From NCBI GenBank assembly GCA_963969495.1, contig OZ018323.1:74496920-74560919 (forward strand): 64,000 bases of DNA. Direction: 5' to 3'. Under the pieces are notes generated by a model that saw nothing but the letters and a program-made list of their open reading frames with translations, was not told the DNA's origin and made no database searches. Below, piece after piece: positions 1 to 12,078 of the stretch (within the stretch, counting starts at the first letter, position 1; every line of letters starts with the position of its first letter). Position numbers and translations under genes: made by a program. Source of the stretch: Ceratothoa steindachneri. Lineage: Eukaryota; Arthropoda; Malacostraca; Isopoda; Cymothoidae.

Positions 1-385
1 ATTTGGCCATGACCAAGGTGTCTGCCCCTTGGGTCGCTAGAAACCTCACGCCCAATGATCGACTTTAACGTCGTCAAAGTCCACAAGGCCAGAGTTGCCC
101 TGCGCGAGTGCGGATTCGAGGAGCTCACCCCCCCCCCCCCGTCCCCATCCACACACACACAGTCCAGATCTGGCCCCAAGCGACTACTTTTTATTCCGCC
201 AGCTCAAAGCTGAACTGCGTGGATGCCGGTTTGTGGATTTCTGGTTGTTGGGAATTCGAAGCCTCAGGGACAAGTGCCGCAAGTGCATTGAAGTCGAGGG
301 TGGTTATATTGAAAAATAATAAAACACTTTTCCTCCTATCTCGTTTCCTTATATCCGAATTGCAAAACTTATTGACCGCCCCTCG
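1..385 (+). mobile_element. mariner deletion derivative, 3' part (5' cut by window edge)
   Basis: Relic of a mariner transposon. The translation carries the third catalytic block (SPDLAPSDYFLFRQLK) and the usual mariner C-terminus (KCIEVEGGYIEK). Helix-turn-helix-proximal sequence (WVARNLTPND-like, about 20-60) joins at about 78-82 directly to sequence that lies after the second catalytic Asp in intact mariners, so the first two catalytic residues are missing. A short C/CA-rich patch (about 127-165) has disturbed the reading frame, and a further deletion lies around 225-240. The element ends in a terminal repeat reading gaccgcccctcg followed by TA (386-387). The minus-strand copy at 34362 has the same internal junction. 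It cannot encode transposase and would be non-autonomous. Family assignment is firm; subfamily is not assigned. Confidence 0.8.
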
Positions 386-399
386 TACCTAAATACTCG

Positions 400-2361
<1,962 letters not shown>

Positions 2362-2396
<35 letters not shown>
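2362..2396. repeat. (TA)n microsatellite abutting a PLE end
   Basis: A short TA tract immediately next to the 3'-terminal sequence of an inverted PLE fragment. The same PLE terminal sequence abuts a TA tract at 31840-31927. Confidence 0.9.
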
Positions 2397-2397
<1 letters not shown>

Positions 2398-2580
2398 CTT
2401 GTAATTGATTTGTTCCTTGGGAATCTGATATGTAGTAGAAATATGAAGACACAGGTGATTACACTAATCATTTATTGGCCGGACGTTTCGGACCTTCACT
2501 AGCTGATACTCAGAGTGTTGCCTGATGGAAGAGGCTTCAGGTTTAGAGATTGAAATACCAACCCTATGAGACAAACCTAA
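2397..2580 (-). mobile_element. Penelope-like element, inverted 3' fragment
   Basis: Read on the minus strand, 2397-2502 matches the 3' UTR end of the PLE copies at 7280-7350 and 31928-32035 (landmarks: caaggaacaaatcaatta, gtgtaatcacct, and the cgtccggcc block). 2503-2580 matches part of the GIY-YIG coding region (landmark on the plus strand: gttgcctgatggaagaggc). The UTR and coding parts are fused without the intervening sequence. This antisense piece lies directly upstream of a sense PLE piece, so together they make an inverted, hairpin-capable arrangement, as described for Penelope elements. Confidence 0.75.
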
Positions 2581-3320
2581 GCCGAATTTTTAGAGCCTAC
2601 CATATATGCTCTAAATGGATATCCTTTCATGAAGAACTTCCATCAGGCAACGCTATGAATATCAACATCATCCTCTTAATTCTGATTCATTTACTATATT
2701 ATCTTCATCCTTAACTTCTCTCGATTTGAAAATCTTGAAGTCACAGTACATCAATAAAATAAATCCAAACCTATACAATTACTCCTCCTGAATTAAAATA
2801 TTCACCATATAACCCACCACCACTTCAATAGATTAGCTAGCCAACTGAAAAACCAAACAAATCTCGTTAGTAGTTTTTATATCTTTAGTTCGTTGATTTC
2901 TCAACTCCCACGATGAAGGTTAGTCATTTCGTTTAATTCATTCTAATTTTCTTTCGGGTTTTTGTTGTTTTATATAATTTAATATAATAGATTATTTTAT
3001 TGTTTACTCCAGTTACTTTTAATATTTGATATCCAAGTCAGTTTATTTTATAACTTCACTTCTTTCTATTATTTTTTAAAATTACACTGGATACTATTAA
3101 TTAATTCTATATATTTTTATTTGTGTTTTTACTTTAATCTCAATAATTGTCAATTATATTTTTTGGTCTTCAGCCGCTTTTTTAGCCATTATTTAATGCT
3201 CAAGATGGTCCTAGTGAAAGTCCGAAATATCTGACGAATAAATGATTAGTGTAATCACCTTGCTCTTTATATTCCTACTACATATCAGATTCCCAAGGAA
3301 CAAATCAATTATAATTATTA
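2581..3320 (+). mobile_element. Penelope-like element, partial sense copy with 5' pseudo-LTR
   Basis: A sense-strand PLE fragment. 2581-2640 matches the region around 6317-6373 of the main element. 2641-2690 matches the end of the GIY-YIG region (about 6815-6850). 2870-3320 is nearly the same as 6890-7350. The coding part has an internal deletion. The block from about 2870 to 3320 precedes the main PLE reading frame and repeats its 3' UTR, so it acts as the upstream pseudo-LTR (pLTR) of the element. In known Penelope elements pLTRs arise from partial tandem copies, which fits here. The upstream pLTR lacks roughly 60-70 bases found near 7220-7280 of the downstream one. Confidence 0.78.
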
Positions 3321-4814
3321 TTCGCAGAAGATACAATGAAGACGCTGTCAGAAGATTCCGTGCATTGCAATCAACTTCAAAGAAACTGAAGAAAGCTAAG
3401 CTTACGTTCAATTTTTGTCCACTTGCAAAAACTATAATTACGTCCCCCAGTTTCTGCGCTTTAAACTTTTCAGATCATCTCTCATGCAGAGTGATCTTTA
3501 TAAATCCTGGACCCTCAAACTTCTTTCAAAAGAAATCCATCTTAAACAGGCTCTTGTATTTAAACTCTCGACTAAAGTATCTCGTACTTCTTTATCGTTG
3601 AAATATTCCACGTCTTATTTGGATTTTATTGTTTTAAATGGTTTTATATCACGCCAAAGAGATAAATATCTCTTTGACTTCAAATAGATTAAACGGTACC
3701 TTTTATAAATTGGGTCTTAATTTGAATGTTAATATCTCTAAAGATGAAGTCATTTTAAAGCTTTCTGATAAAGAGTTATCTTCATCAGAAAAGCGTCTTA
3801 TATCTTTAGGTATAGATTTTAGGCTTCCTGTTTTTAAATTGAACTTCTATCGATATTTCCTTGCCTTTGAAAGACTTTTCCACCAGCTCAATCTCTTTCA
3901 TTATTTCAAATTAAATCTAAATTTGATTAATAAAATCAAAGGCTTGTTTTCAGTTTTAAAATTTTCAGTGTCCTTTCCAACTTACGCAAAGATCAATCTA
4001 TCATAGTTTGTTAACCTGATAAATGCAAAGGGGTAGTAATATTAAATCGTACTGATTATATGCCCAAAATATCTACCATTCTATCAGATTTGTTAAAATT
4101 TTCCAAAGTAAATACAAATCTCCTTAATATATTTTGAAAATTCAAGATAGAATATATAATTTTCTACGTTCTCTTACTAACCGAAATATTTTAATTGATG
4201 TTTATCATAAGCGTTTTGTTTCTGGCTCATCCCCTTAGTTCATCTATGGATTACCTAAAACTCTAAAAATGAAATACTTCTCCGCCCTATCTTATCAGCA
4301 GTCAATACTCCAAGCTACAACTTAGCTAAATTTTGTGTTCCGCTTTTTGATCCTCTGACACACAATCACTTCACCTTACGTGACTCTTCCGATTTTTCAA
4401 AATATATTGATGATCTCCATTTGGGGAATGCTTCTTTTATGGCCACAATCGATGTGGATTTATTATTTACTTTTGTTCCTGTACAGAAAACGATTAATAT
4501 TATTTCAGATACTCTTTTTTATAATATGAATGAAATATTAGGTTTAACTAAGCAACTTTTCCTCAAGCTTTTAAAGCTAGCTGTGGGAGATACCATTTTT
4601 CTTTTAAACAACGAGCTCTATTTATAACACGAACGCATGGCTATGGGTTCCTCACTGGGTCCCTCCTTTGCCAATAGCTTTTTGTGTCACGGGGAAACTC
4701 GTTGGCTGGACAATTGTCTTCTAGAATTCAGGCTTATTGTCTTCAAACGATTTATAGATAACTGTTTTCTAATTTTTAAGCACAGTGATCATGCACCCTT
4801 ATTTATCAATTATA

Positions 4815-4846
4815 CGTAGGTGAGTCAAAAAGTTCTCAGACAAATG
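4815..4846 (+). repeat. mariner 5' terminal inverted repeat
   Basis: Begins cgtaggtgagtcaaaaag directly after TA (4813-4814). It pairs with the reverse complement of 6085-6116 with four mismatches. Confidence 0.92.
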
Positions 4847-5002
4847 CCAGATTATTGAAATGTTCGAATTTGTACAAGTAAATACAGGGTCAAACACGAC
4901 TTTCATGTTTTCTGAACAATTCCTACAAAATTCGTCATTCAATTTGTCGAGACTCTTTGTATTAGATGTGCTTCAAAAAGGTTACTTTTTTGAACCCATA
5001 AA

Positions 5003-6052
5003 ATGGCAAATTTTGAGATAAGAGCGAACATTAAATTCCTGACTAAACTTGATTGGAAGCCTGTTAAGATTATTGACGCTCTACAACAGGTTTATGGTGA
5101 CTCTTCGCCATGTAGAGCGGTAGTTTACGACTGGATTAAGCGCTTCAAGGGGGGCAGAGAAGAAGTTGAAGATGATCCACGTGAAGGGAGACCCTCCACC
5201 TCCATTAACCCAGAAAATGTCGAGCTTGTGAGGAATCTAGTGGATAAAGATCGCCGTATTACTATTGATGAAGTTGCCAATGCATGTGAAATCTCTCATG
5301 GCTCAGCATTTGGAATTCTAACTGAAAATCTTGGCCTGAGCAAGCTTTCAGCACGTTGGGTCCCAAAAGCGTTGCGAGAAGACCAGCTGAATCATAGGGC
5401 CAACCTTTCTTTGGCTATTTTGACCAAGATTGAAGCAAACGAGGATAGTTTTTTTGAGCGCCTCGTAACGGGAGATGAAACTTGGGTGTATCAGTTTGAT
5501 CCTGAAAGTAAAAATCAATCAAAAGAGTGGCACCCAAGGGGGGCAGCAGGGCCTATCAAGTTCAAGACAGAGAGGTCCGTTAAGAAGATAATGGCTACAG
5601 TTTTTTGGGATTCGGAGGGAATTATTTTAATAGACTTCTTAGAAGGACAAAAAACTGTTACATCCAGCTATTACGAAGGAGTTTTAAGGAAGCTGAAAAC
5701 TTCAATAGCCAAAAAACGACGAGGAAAGCTCCACAAGCAAATCTTGTTCCACCATGACAATGCCCCTGCACATTCGTCCAAAGCTGTGAGATCTCAGCTA
5801 CGGGAATTTCGATGGGAAACTCTTGCTCATCCCCCTTATAGCCCTGATTTAGCACCCTCTGACTTTTTTCTGTTTCCAAATTTAAAGGGACACCTAAAAG
5901 GAACCCGGTTTCAATCATTAGATGAAGCAAAAAAGCAGGTCATTACTTGGTGCCAGAGACAACCCCGTGAATTCTACAAAGATGGTCTTTACCGTTGGAT
6001 TCATAGATTAAGAAAGTGTATAGATGTTAATGGAGCTTATGTAGAAAAATGA
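5003..6052 (+). CDS. mariner transposase, intact DD34D
   Basis: Mariner-family transposase of 349 residues, within the usual 340-355 range. It would bind the terminal repeats and catalyse cut-and-paste transposition in the nucleus. The N-terminal half (about 1-115) is the paired-type helix-turn-helix DNA-binding region, with a GRPS-type hinge (residues 62-65) and the conserved ISHGS (97-101). The linker motif WVPKALRE spans 119-126. The catalytic residues read D158 (VTGDETWVY), D252 (FHHDNAPAHSS) and D287 (PYSPDLAPSDFFLF), with 34 residues between the second and third, the mariner signature DD34D. It ends in the typical CIDVNGAYVEK. The ATG at 5003 follows AAA and starts the conserved N-terminus. 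No stop or frameshift is visible. I do not assign a subfamily. Confidence 0.95.
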   Translation: MANFEIRANIKFLTKLDWKPVKIIDALQQVYGDSSPCRAVVYDWIKRFKGGREEVEDDPREGRPSTSINPENVELVRNLVDKDRRITIDEVANACEISHGSAFGILTENLGLSKLSARWVPKALREDQLNHRANLSLAILTKIEANEDSFFERLVTGDETWVYQFDPESKNQSKEWHPRGAAGPIKFKTERSVKKIMATVFWDSEGIILIDFLEGQKTVTSSYYEGVLRKLKTSIAKKRRGKLHKQILFHHDNAPAHSSKAVRSQLREFRWETLAHPPYSPDLAPSDFFLFPNLKGHLKGTRFQSLDEAKKQVITWCQRQPREFYKDGLYRWIHRLRKCIDVNGAYVEK

Positions 6053-6084
6053 TTACAGTATTATTACAAATAAAAATTTTATGC

Positions 6085-6116
6085 CATTTATCTGAGAACT
6101 TTTTGACTCCCCCTCG
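6085..6116 (-). repeat. mariner 3' terminal inverted repeat
   Basis: Reverse complement begins cgagggggagtcaaaaagtt. TA follows at 6117-6118, and PLE coding sequence resumes immediately after it. Confidence 0.92.
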
Positions 6117-6889
6117 TATTAACCAACAACATCCTAACAGAAGGTTTTTTATCGCAACAGAAAAGGACAACAAATTATCGTTCTTGGATGTCAACGTTGT
6201 CCGAACAGGTTCAACTTATAATACATCCATTTACAGAAAACGTAGCACTACTAGATTGGGTACACATTTTTTTAGTAGCTCTCCCAGTCAGTTTAAATTA
6301 TCCAGTATTAAAAGCCGAAATTTAAGATCCTAACATATATGCTCAAACTGGATATCCTTTCATGAAGAACTGACTTATTTAATGGATTTTTTAAAATTTA
6401 ATTATTACCCTGATTTTATCAGCGGCCAGTTAGTATCCAAAATTCTCTCCAGAATATATTATCCTCTATCCTTTCTTACTACTATTTCTAAACAGAAGGT
6501 TTTCATTAGACTACCCTATCTCGAGCTTTGACATCCGAGTTTAACAAACTCTTTCTCTTTACCCTCAACAATCATTTCCCTTAATGCCAATTCATTTGTA
6601 TAAATGTCAACCCTGTATCGTTAAATTCCTTTTTTCTCAATAAGGAGTCAATCCTTTTGGACTTGCGATCCTGTATAATTTACACTTATACATATAGGAC
6701 CTGCCACAGTCGTTATGTAGGCCAAACTGGCTTACAACTCAAATGCAGGATCGCAAAGCACTTAGGTTTGTCTCATAGGACTGGTATTCTCATCTCTAAA
6801 CCTGAGGCCTCTTCCATCAGGCAAAACTCTGAGTATCACCATCATCTTCTTGTTTCTGGCTCAATCGACCAACCGAACAAATCTCTTAG

Positions 6890-7350
6890 TAGTTTTTATA
6901 TCTTTAGTTAGTTGATTTCTCAACTCCTACGATAAAGGTTAGTCACTCTGTTTAATTCATTCTAATTTGTTTTCGGGTTTTTGTTGTTTTTAATAATTTA
7001 ATATAATCGGTTATTTTATTGTTTACTCCAGTTACCTTTAATATTTTATATTCAAGTCAGTTTATTTTATAACTTCACTTCTTTCTATTATTTTTTAAAA
7101 TTACACTGGATAGAATTAATTAATTCTATATATTTTTATTTGTTTTAACTTTAATCTCAATAATTGTCAATTTTATTATTTGTGTCTTCATCCGCTTTTT
7201 TAGCTATTATTTGATGCATTCTTTTAACTGTTATTGTTAATATTCCTTCCCCCTCTCCTTACTCGACACAGTCGCTCAAGATGGTCCTAGTGAAGGTCCA
7301 AAACGTCCGGCCACTAAATAATTAGTGTAATCACCTGACTCTTCATATCC
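6890..7350 (+). repeat. downstream pseudo-LTR / 3' UTR of the PLE
   Basis: Direct repeat of about 2870-3320. Shared landmarks include agtttttatatctttagtt, cgggtttttgttgttt, attacactggata and caagatggtcctagtgaa. The two copies differ by scattered substitutions and by one extra segment in this copy (about 7218-7278). The distal end (after gtgtaatcacct) is shorter than in the other copies, stopping in a TA-rich stretch at 7345-7370. Such flanking direct repeats are typical of Penelope elements and may carry the promoter. Confidence 0.82.
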
Positions 7351-7370
7351 TACTATATTATATATATATA

Positions 7371-7989
7371 TTCAATATTCTTTCTGAGATGACCTTGCCA
7401 CGCAGTTTTTCCTCATGTCACTCCTTTTCTATAGCCACTGGATTGCCTCATTAATAAACCTTTATCCTTCACCCTTATAAAGAAAAATTTATCCTCGACT
7501 CTTTCCTGACACATCTTACAGGACACTTTCTATTGTTCAGCAACATTACTCAATTGATATCCTAAATAATCCCAATAACGCCCATTTTATCAACTCCTAT
7601 TTCTCTACAAATTTGGGCACATAATTGCCTGAGCGCCAGATAATTTCCAGCCTTCCAATCTTTTATTTATCAATCTCAAATAGCATTTGACATTTTCGAT
7701 CTCATTTATTTTTATTTAACATTTTTAATTCATGGACATCTTGGAAATGCAATTAATTGCTTTCTTTACCATATTAAATAGCTCACTATATTCATACCTA
7801 TTTGGAATGATTTTCCATGTCAAAGGAAGTGAATTTTGAAGTTCTGCAAGTTACGAAAATTAATTTCCTCTTGTGATATATATTCTGCTCCTCTTTATAT
7901 TATTATATATCACCTTCGTCTATCATTTCATGTATATGTTAATGACACATCAATAAATCTCTCCTTCCTTACAATATCTTGTTATTTTT
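7371..7989. other. no recognisable gene
   Basis: AT-rich intergenic sequence with stops in every frame. I see no feature I can support. Confidence 0.5.
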
Positions 7990-9010
7990 TTTAATAGTAG
8001 CAGGTTAAAGTGCCTCAGCTGCAGCTTCGATGGTCGCCCATAACAGTTCTTTAGACAAAAATTGACGTCAATTGGCAATGATATCTTGTTTTATTATGGA
8101 CCACAAATCTTTTATTGTGTTGTGATCTCGAGTAGCTGGTGGCCACACGATTAACTTGTCAGCTTGTAAGCTCTAAGAGCATATCAAAACTTTGGTGGCC
8201 CTGTCAGAGTGAGATGGAGCGTTGTTCTACATGAAAACTAGAGCACTTGGAAGCATCAACCGTATGTTATCTAGCCAGGGATCCATGACCTCCTTTAAAA
8301 AAGGCAGTAGGCTGCTGCGTGCATTTTAACCAGAACAAGAACCTTAGCTGGGCTAACAAGTCTGTTTCTAGTTATACCTGATGTTGCAAAATAATGGCGA
8401 TGCTCATCTCTGCAATACACACAACCATTTGCCCAGCCTTCAGGTCCGACAAGGGTCGCCCTAATATCGTCAGTGAAGAGAACGCAATACATGTCCAACG
8501 TGATATATTTTGGGGCTTATTGAAGCCTCATAGTTGTGTGACAGGGCAATAAAAGATTAGTTTCATGGAAGCTGCACGGTAGCAATGGTCCCTCGGGTAT
8601 GCTTCATGGTGGTCTGCAATACATTGAGACCACGAAGGGCTGTGAAATGACAATGATAGTTTGTTTAGATTTCCTCCGGAACTAGCCACCAATATTTAGC
8701 AAATTTAGCTCTCACAGTCTTAAAAGTCTCAAAATTGGATCAGTTCTTCCTTAGCAACGGTTCATTAAGAATCGTCTAACCCTGTCCACATAGTGAACTA
8801 GTTTATCTGCAATAACATGAACTGATGTGCCTTAAACTCTATCCTTGAGGATGCGTAACTTTTATTCATCTTTGAGTCCCCTGAGAAGTTCTATTGTTAT
8901 TAAAGAGGATATATGTTATTAACGTGTTTACTCTCAAAACGATCAAACTCAAATAAAAATTAAATGATGTAATCGAGCACAATAAAAACATAATACTTTT
9001 CAGCCATACT
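7990..9010 (-). pseudogene. Tc1-like transposase pseudogene (copy 1)
   Basis: The minus strand encodes a decayed Tc1-family DDE transposase. 8498-8295 reads LFTDDIRATLVGPEGWANG (first catalytic Asp block), then a KMHAAAYC-type block. Further on it reads VFM*NNAPSHSDRAT (about 8240-8205), where the usual QDNAPSH has a stop and Asp changed to Asn. It then reads VWPPATRDHNTIKDLW (about 8150-8115), where the usual PIENLW Glu is Lys. Two of three catalytic residues are therefore lost. The helix-turn-helix region (about 8560-8880) is too decayed to trace. The copy at 62006-63180 shares the flanking non-coding parts, including taatagtagcaggt at one end and an AT-rich block at the other. Element limits are approximate. 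Confidence 0.75.
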
Positions 9011-10738
9011 GTGTAGACTAGCTGGAAAATTTTCATCAAAATCGATTCATAGAGAAGCGAGAATTCCTACTTTCCTTAACAAGTTCTTAGCGTAGTGCAG
9101 GGTGAATATAACGTAATATCTTACTATCTGACTTATACAATCACCTTATTTAGCTCTGCCCTTTGTGTGTGTCTGCTTGTCCTCAGGTTTTTACGGCTGG
9201 TTGCTCTTTCAAGATATTTACCCCAACTTATCGAATGATATGCTTGCTGTTTTAGGCGCCGTCAGCCTTCTGGATGCCTTCAAGCAGGCCTTCAAATCCA
9301 CATCTTTTTTCAAGCCTTTTCTATGTTGGAAGCAAGGCGCTCTGTAAAAGTAAAGGCCTTTAGTTGTTCACCACCATCATTCAATATTATTGTTACATCA
9401 TCTTGAGAATGTTTACAGATTCTATGAAATTTATGTTTAAAACCGGAAATTGTTCCATAACAGATTTTGGATTCTTTTTTTTTATACATTTAGGAATTAT
9501 TGTATTACAATTTATTAATAGAATACTGAAGTATTCAATAGTTTATAGGCCATTTTATGAAATAATTTGTTTACATAAACCGTCTAGACATCATTTGTCC
9601 AAGTTATTTGCTGAAAATATGGCCGAGAAAAAGCAAATTTTCCAAGAAAAGAAGCAATATATCTGAAGGAATTATGTAAATAAAAACAAAACCTTTTTTG
9701 CAAATTTCAAACGAGGTAAAACATGATGGTTGCTATTTAATGTTTCAAAATATTCCTTTTTCTTACTTTATGTGATAAAATGTTTATTAGAAAAAAATAT
9801 AAAAGCTTTCTCCAAATCAAATGTTACGTAAAAAAGAATGGATTAACTTTCTAGGCATAACCTTGAAAATTCCCAAACTATCGTTTGTAAATCAGTCCCC
9901 TACATAAAATTACTAATAAGGTGTAACATATTGCTATTTCTGGTAAATAAGCTTCTAAATTTGTTGCAAGTTTTTAATTGTGCAAGAAAATGTGAGGGAA
10001 GAGGCCAAATAGTAATATCTTTTGTAAGCATTATTGTAGATAGAGGCATGCAGTTGAGGAATTAAAATGGGTTTCTATAATTCCAGTTTCAACTAACTAA
10101 TACCTTAGTCTGCTCAATTACTCAATTCTATATATATTTATCTAGGTCCTACAACAAAGGATATAAAATATCAAAGAAAAAAGGACACGTTCGATTAATT
10201 CCTTTTAATATACTCGTATTTTAAGGCAGAAGTAGACAGAATACTAAAAGGCATATCTATGATTCAAATTGTTAGAAAAATTTTAGTGAAGCTGCAAAGT
10301 CGTATTAAATGTAAATGTATGGAATGTCCATAACCATTGTACATAATTTGCGACGCTAAAAACCTAGAGCTTGCAACTATATGGTATACGCCTTTGTTCC
10401 ATAAGGAAGGTGTGTTCGTTTGGTGAAACAGTAGAGTTCCGAATGATAAAAATGCCAGTATTCTATTACATCTTTTCCAACTTTTACAAGAGAAAACACA
10501 TAGTATCCATAATTTTTACACAAATCACCCAAACTGAACCTAAATAGTCACAAATATTATGCAATTTTGATTAATTAAAACGAAAGTTATCAGCCAATAG
10601 GCAATTGACTAAAAATATTGAGCGTAGAAGATGATCCGAAACATGAAGTTTCTTGAGAGAGAGCCCGCAACGTGTGCAATACAACTAAGTTCATTTCAAT
10701 CTTGTCGACGTTAAGTCCTTCATATATCAGCTCTCTTC
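9011..10738. other. no recognisable gene
   Basis: AT-rich sequence. Frames at 9165-9347 and 9364-9666 have no recognisable motif and the composition of random AT-rich DNA, so I do not call them genes. Confidence 0.45.
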
Positions 10739-10822
10739 CAGCTGCTCCAACAAGATGGTCTTTCAATTAGAGCCATTGCAGAGAATTTCAAGATTTCCAA
10801 AGGTGTAGTTCATAATATCATG
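10739..10822 (+). pseudogene. Tc1-type helix-turn-helix fragment
   Basis: The frame reads LLQQDGLSIRAIAENFKISK then GVVHNIM, the pattern of the first helix-turn-helix of Tc1/Tc3-like transposases (G-x-S-x-R-x-I-A ... S-x-x-x-V). The frame then ends and no catalytic domain follows. It is probably a scrap of a DNA transposon; a chance match to a generic HTH is possible. Confidence 0.4.
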
Positions 10823-12078
10823 TTAACCTATGAAAAATTTGTTTTATGAAGTGCTGGTATTCAACTGGTCTGCCATTGAAGACCTCAAAGAGGAAATTCG
10901 TGTCATAGTTTATCTAGAAATTAGTGAGATTTGGGCCATCAATGACTCCAGGAAGACAATCACGGCGGCTGGAGGAATACAATCCACCTGCTCAATCCCC
11001 CGTCATGAATGACAAAAACTGTATGATTTTAAAATTGTATCTGCAAAATATTGTGTTCTTAGTTTATGCTTTAACATTCAGTTTGTGCTAATAAACTTAT
11101 AAATTATTATTATCTCAATTTTGCCCTTACGATTAAAATATAACTCAAAAAAGTTGGTAAATCATATAGTGGGATGAAATAGAGATGGTATTTCACGTAT
11201 GGAAATGAAAATAGCATGGTAGATCAAGTTTGGAGTGAAAAAAGTTGGTAGAAACATATTGGAAGAGCTTTAATAAATCTATATTGAAGACTAAGATTTT
11301 CATTTAAAAATTCATTTATTTAAACATGCCGTCACTGTGTTAGCGGATTTAATTCTAAAGGTTTGATGGCAGAAGTGCGGAGAGTTATTTGTTAATCCGT
11401 TAAACGTTTTTTGCCTTCTCAATTCTCTGCCTTTTATAATTTTGGCAAAATTTATATATTATAGTTTTAGCATTTTTGAGGTTGTTTTACGGCCCCAAAT
11501 TACTTTTCTTCTTTGATTCTTAAAAATATAATAATAAATAACCAAGTTCAGCCTTTAGCGTTAAGTTCCACTAGATTTTCAATGAATTAACTATATAACG
11601 ACTAAGTGTGCCCACCGTTGAAGGAAGCGAGACTCTACTAGGTTTCAAATTTTGTGTTTACGTTTACCGTAAAGGTACTTGCTTATTTGTATATTCACTA
11701 TTATCCTATCTATAATTACATCCACTATCAGAAATCTAATAATTATTCGGTCATTTTCCAAAATTATTAAAAAAGTTTAATATTGCTATGCTATTTGACA
11801 TTTAAATGTTTTAAAACAATTAGTCATTAAGAATTCTTTCCTTAAGGCAAGATTCTTGATTACATAAGCTAATATCAATAAGACGAAATTGATGATAATT
11901 TCAAAGTCAGAGGTAACTCCAGCTTGTCAACTGTGGCATGGAAACCCACCAATCTAACAGGCCAACTCTTATAATTACCGCAGAGCCCTGGTAACATCCG
12001 ACTCCCGGTGAAGGAAGGAGATCAGAAGAATAATCGGACTCGCCAGAGATGCCACGTCTAAGAACATGACTATTTACC
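10823..12078. other. no recognisable gene
   Basis: AT-rich sequence. The short frame 10830-11012 has no motif I recognise. Nothing else is supportable. Confidence 0.45.

Larger units (their letters stand above)
4815..6116 (+). mobile_element. complete mariner transposon inserted in the PLE
   Basis: A 1302-bp element flanked by TA on both sides (4813-4814 and 6117-6118), the Tc1/mariner target-site duplication. Terminal inverted repeats of about 32 bp match at 28 of 32 positions and share the core gagtcaaaaagttctcag. One intact 349-codon transposase frame fills most of the element, with about 156 bases of 5' leader. An A-rich 3' leader with an aaataaa-like signal lies near 6068. This is a different mariner lineage from the deleted copies at 1 and 34362, since the terminal repeats differ (those contain acggtcaataagtttt). 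Everything needed for cut-and-paste movement appears present, so it may be active or recently active. Confidence 0.95.
3325..6900 (+). pseudogene. PLE polyprotein pseudogene: RT plus GIY-YIG endonuclease
   Basis: The frame is spread over several phases. 3325-3601, 3415-3687 and 3638-4006 give the conserved PLE N-terminal half (RRFRALQST, LSLKYSTSYLDFIVLNGFI, FRLPVFKLNFYRYFLAFERLFHQL). 4020-4440 holds a heavily broken linker and fingers (SRPDK-like region, then RPILSAVNTPSYNLAKF after frame changes). 4421-4627 holds RT motif A (ATIDVDLLFTFVP). After an in-frame TAA (4625-4627) come motif B (MAMGSSLGPSFANSF) and the catalytic box. The usual Y-x-D-D box reads FIDN (4751-4762), so one catalytic Asp is Asn. 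After the mariner, 6119-6333 gives LSFLDVNVVRTG. 6657-6850 gives the GIY-YIG region (Y-x-Y, C-x2-C, YVGQTGLQLKCR, HLGLSHRTG). It is unlikely to make active enzyme. Confidence 0.85.
3321..7350 (+). mobile_element. Penelope-like retroelement, main body, split by mariner
   Basis: Main PLE copy: ORF remnants from about 3325 to 6880, then a 3' UTR/pLTR to about 7350 next to a short TA-rich stretch. It contains an N-terminal region (RRYNEDAVRRFRALQST), a PLE reverse transcriptase and a C-terminal GIY-YIG-type endonuclease. It is interrupted by a mariner (4815-6116) inserted at a TA within codons between the RT palm and the next conserved block. Removing the insertion brings together the two halves of one conserved region (LFINY and NQQHPNRRFF). 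The PLE is dead (see the pseudogene entry), while the inserted mariner frame is intact, so the mariner is the younger insertion. Confidence 0.85.

Noticed and set aside
5658..5930. 90-codon minus-strand frame inside the mariner
   Set aside because: Antisense shadow of the catalytic part of the intact transposase.
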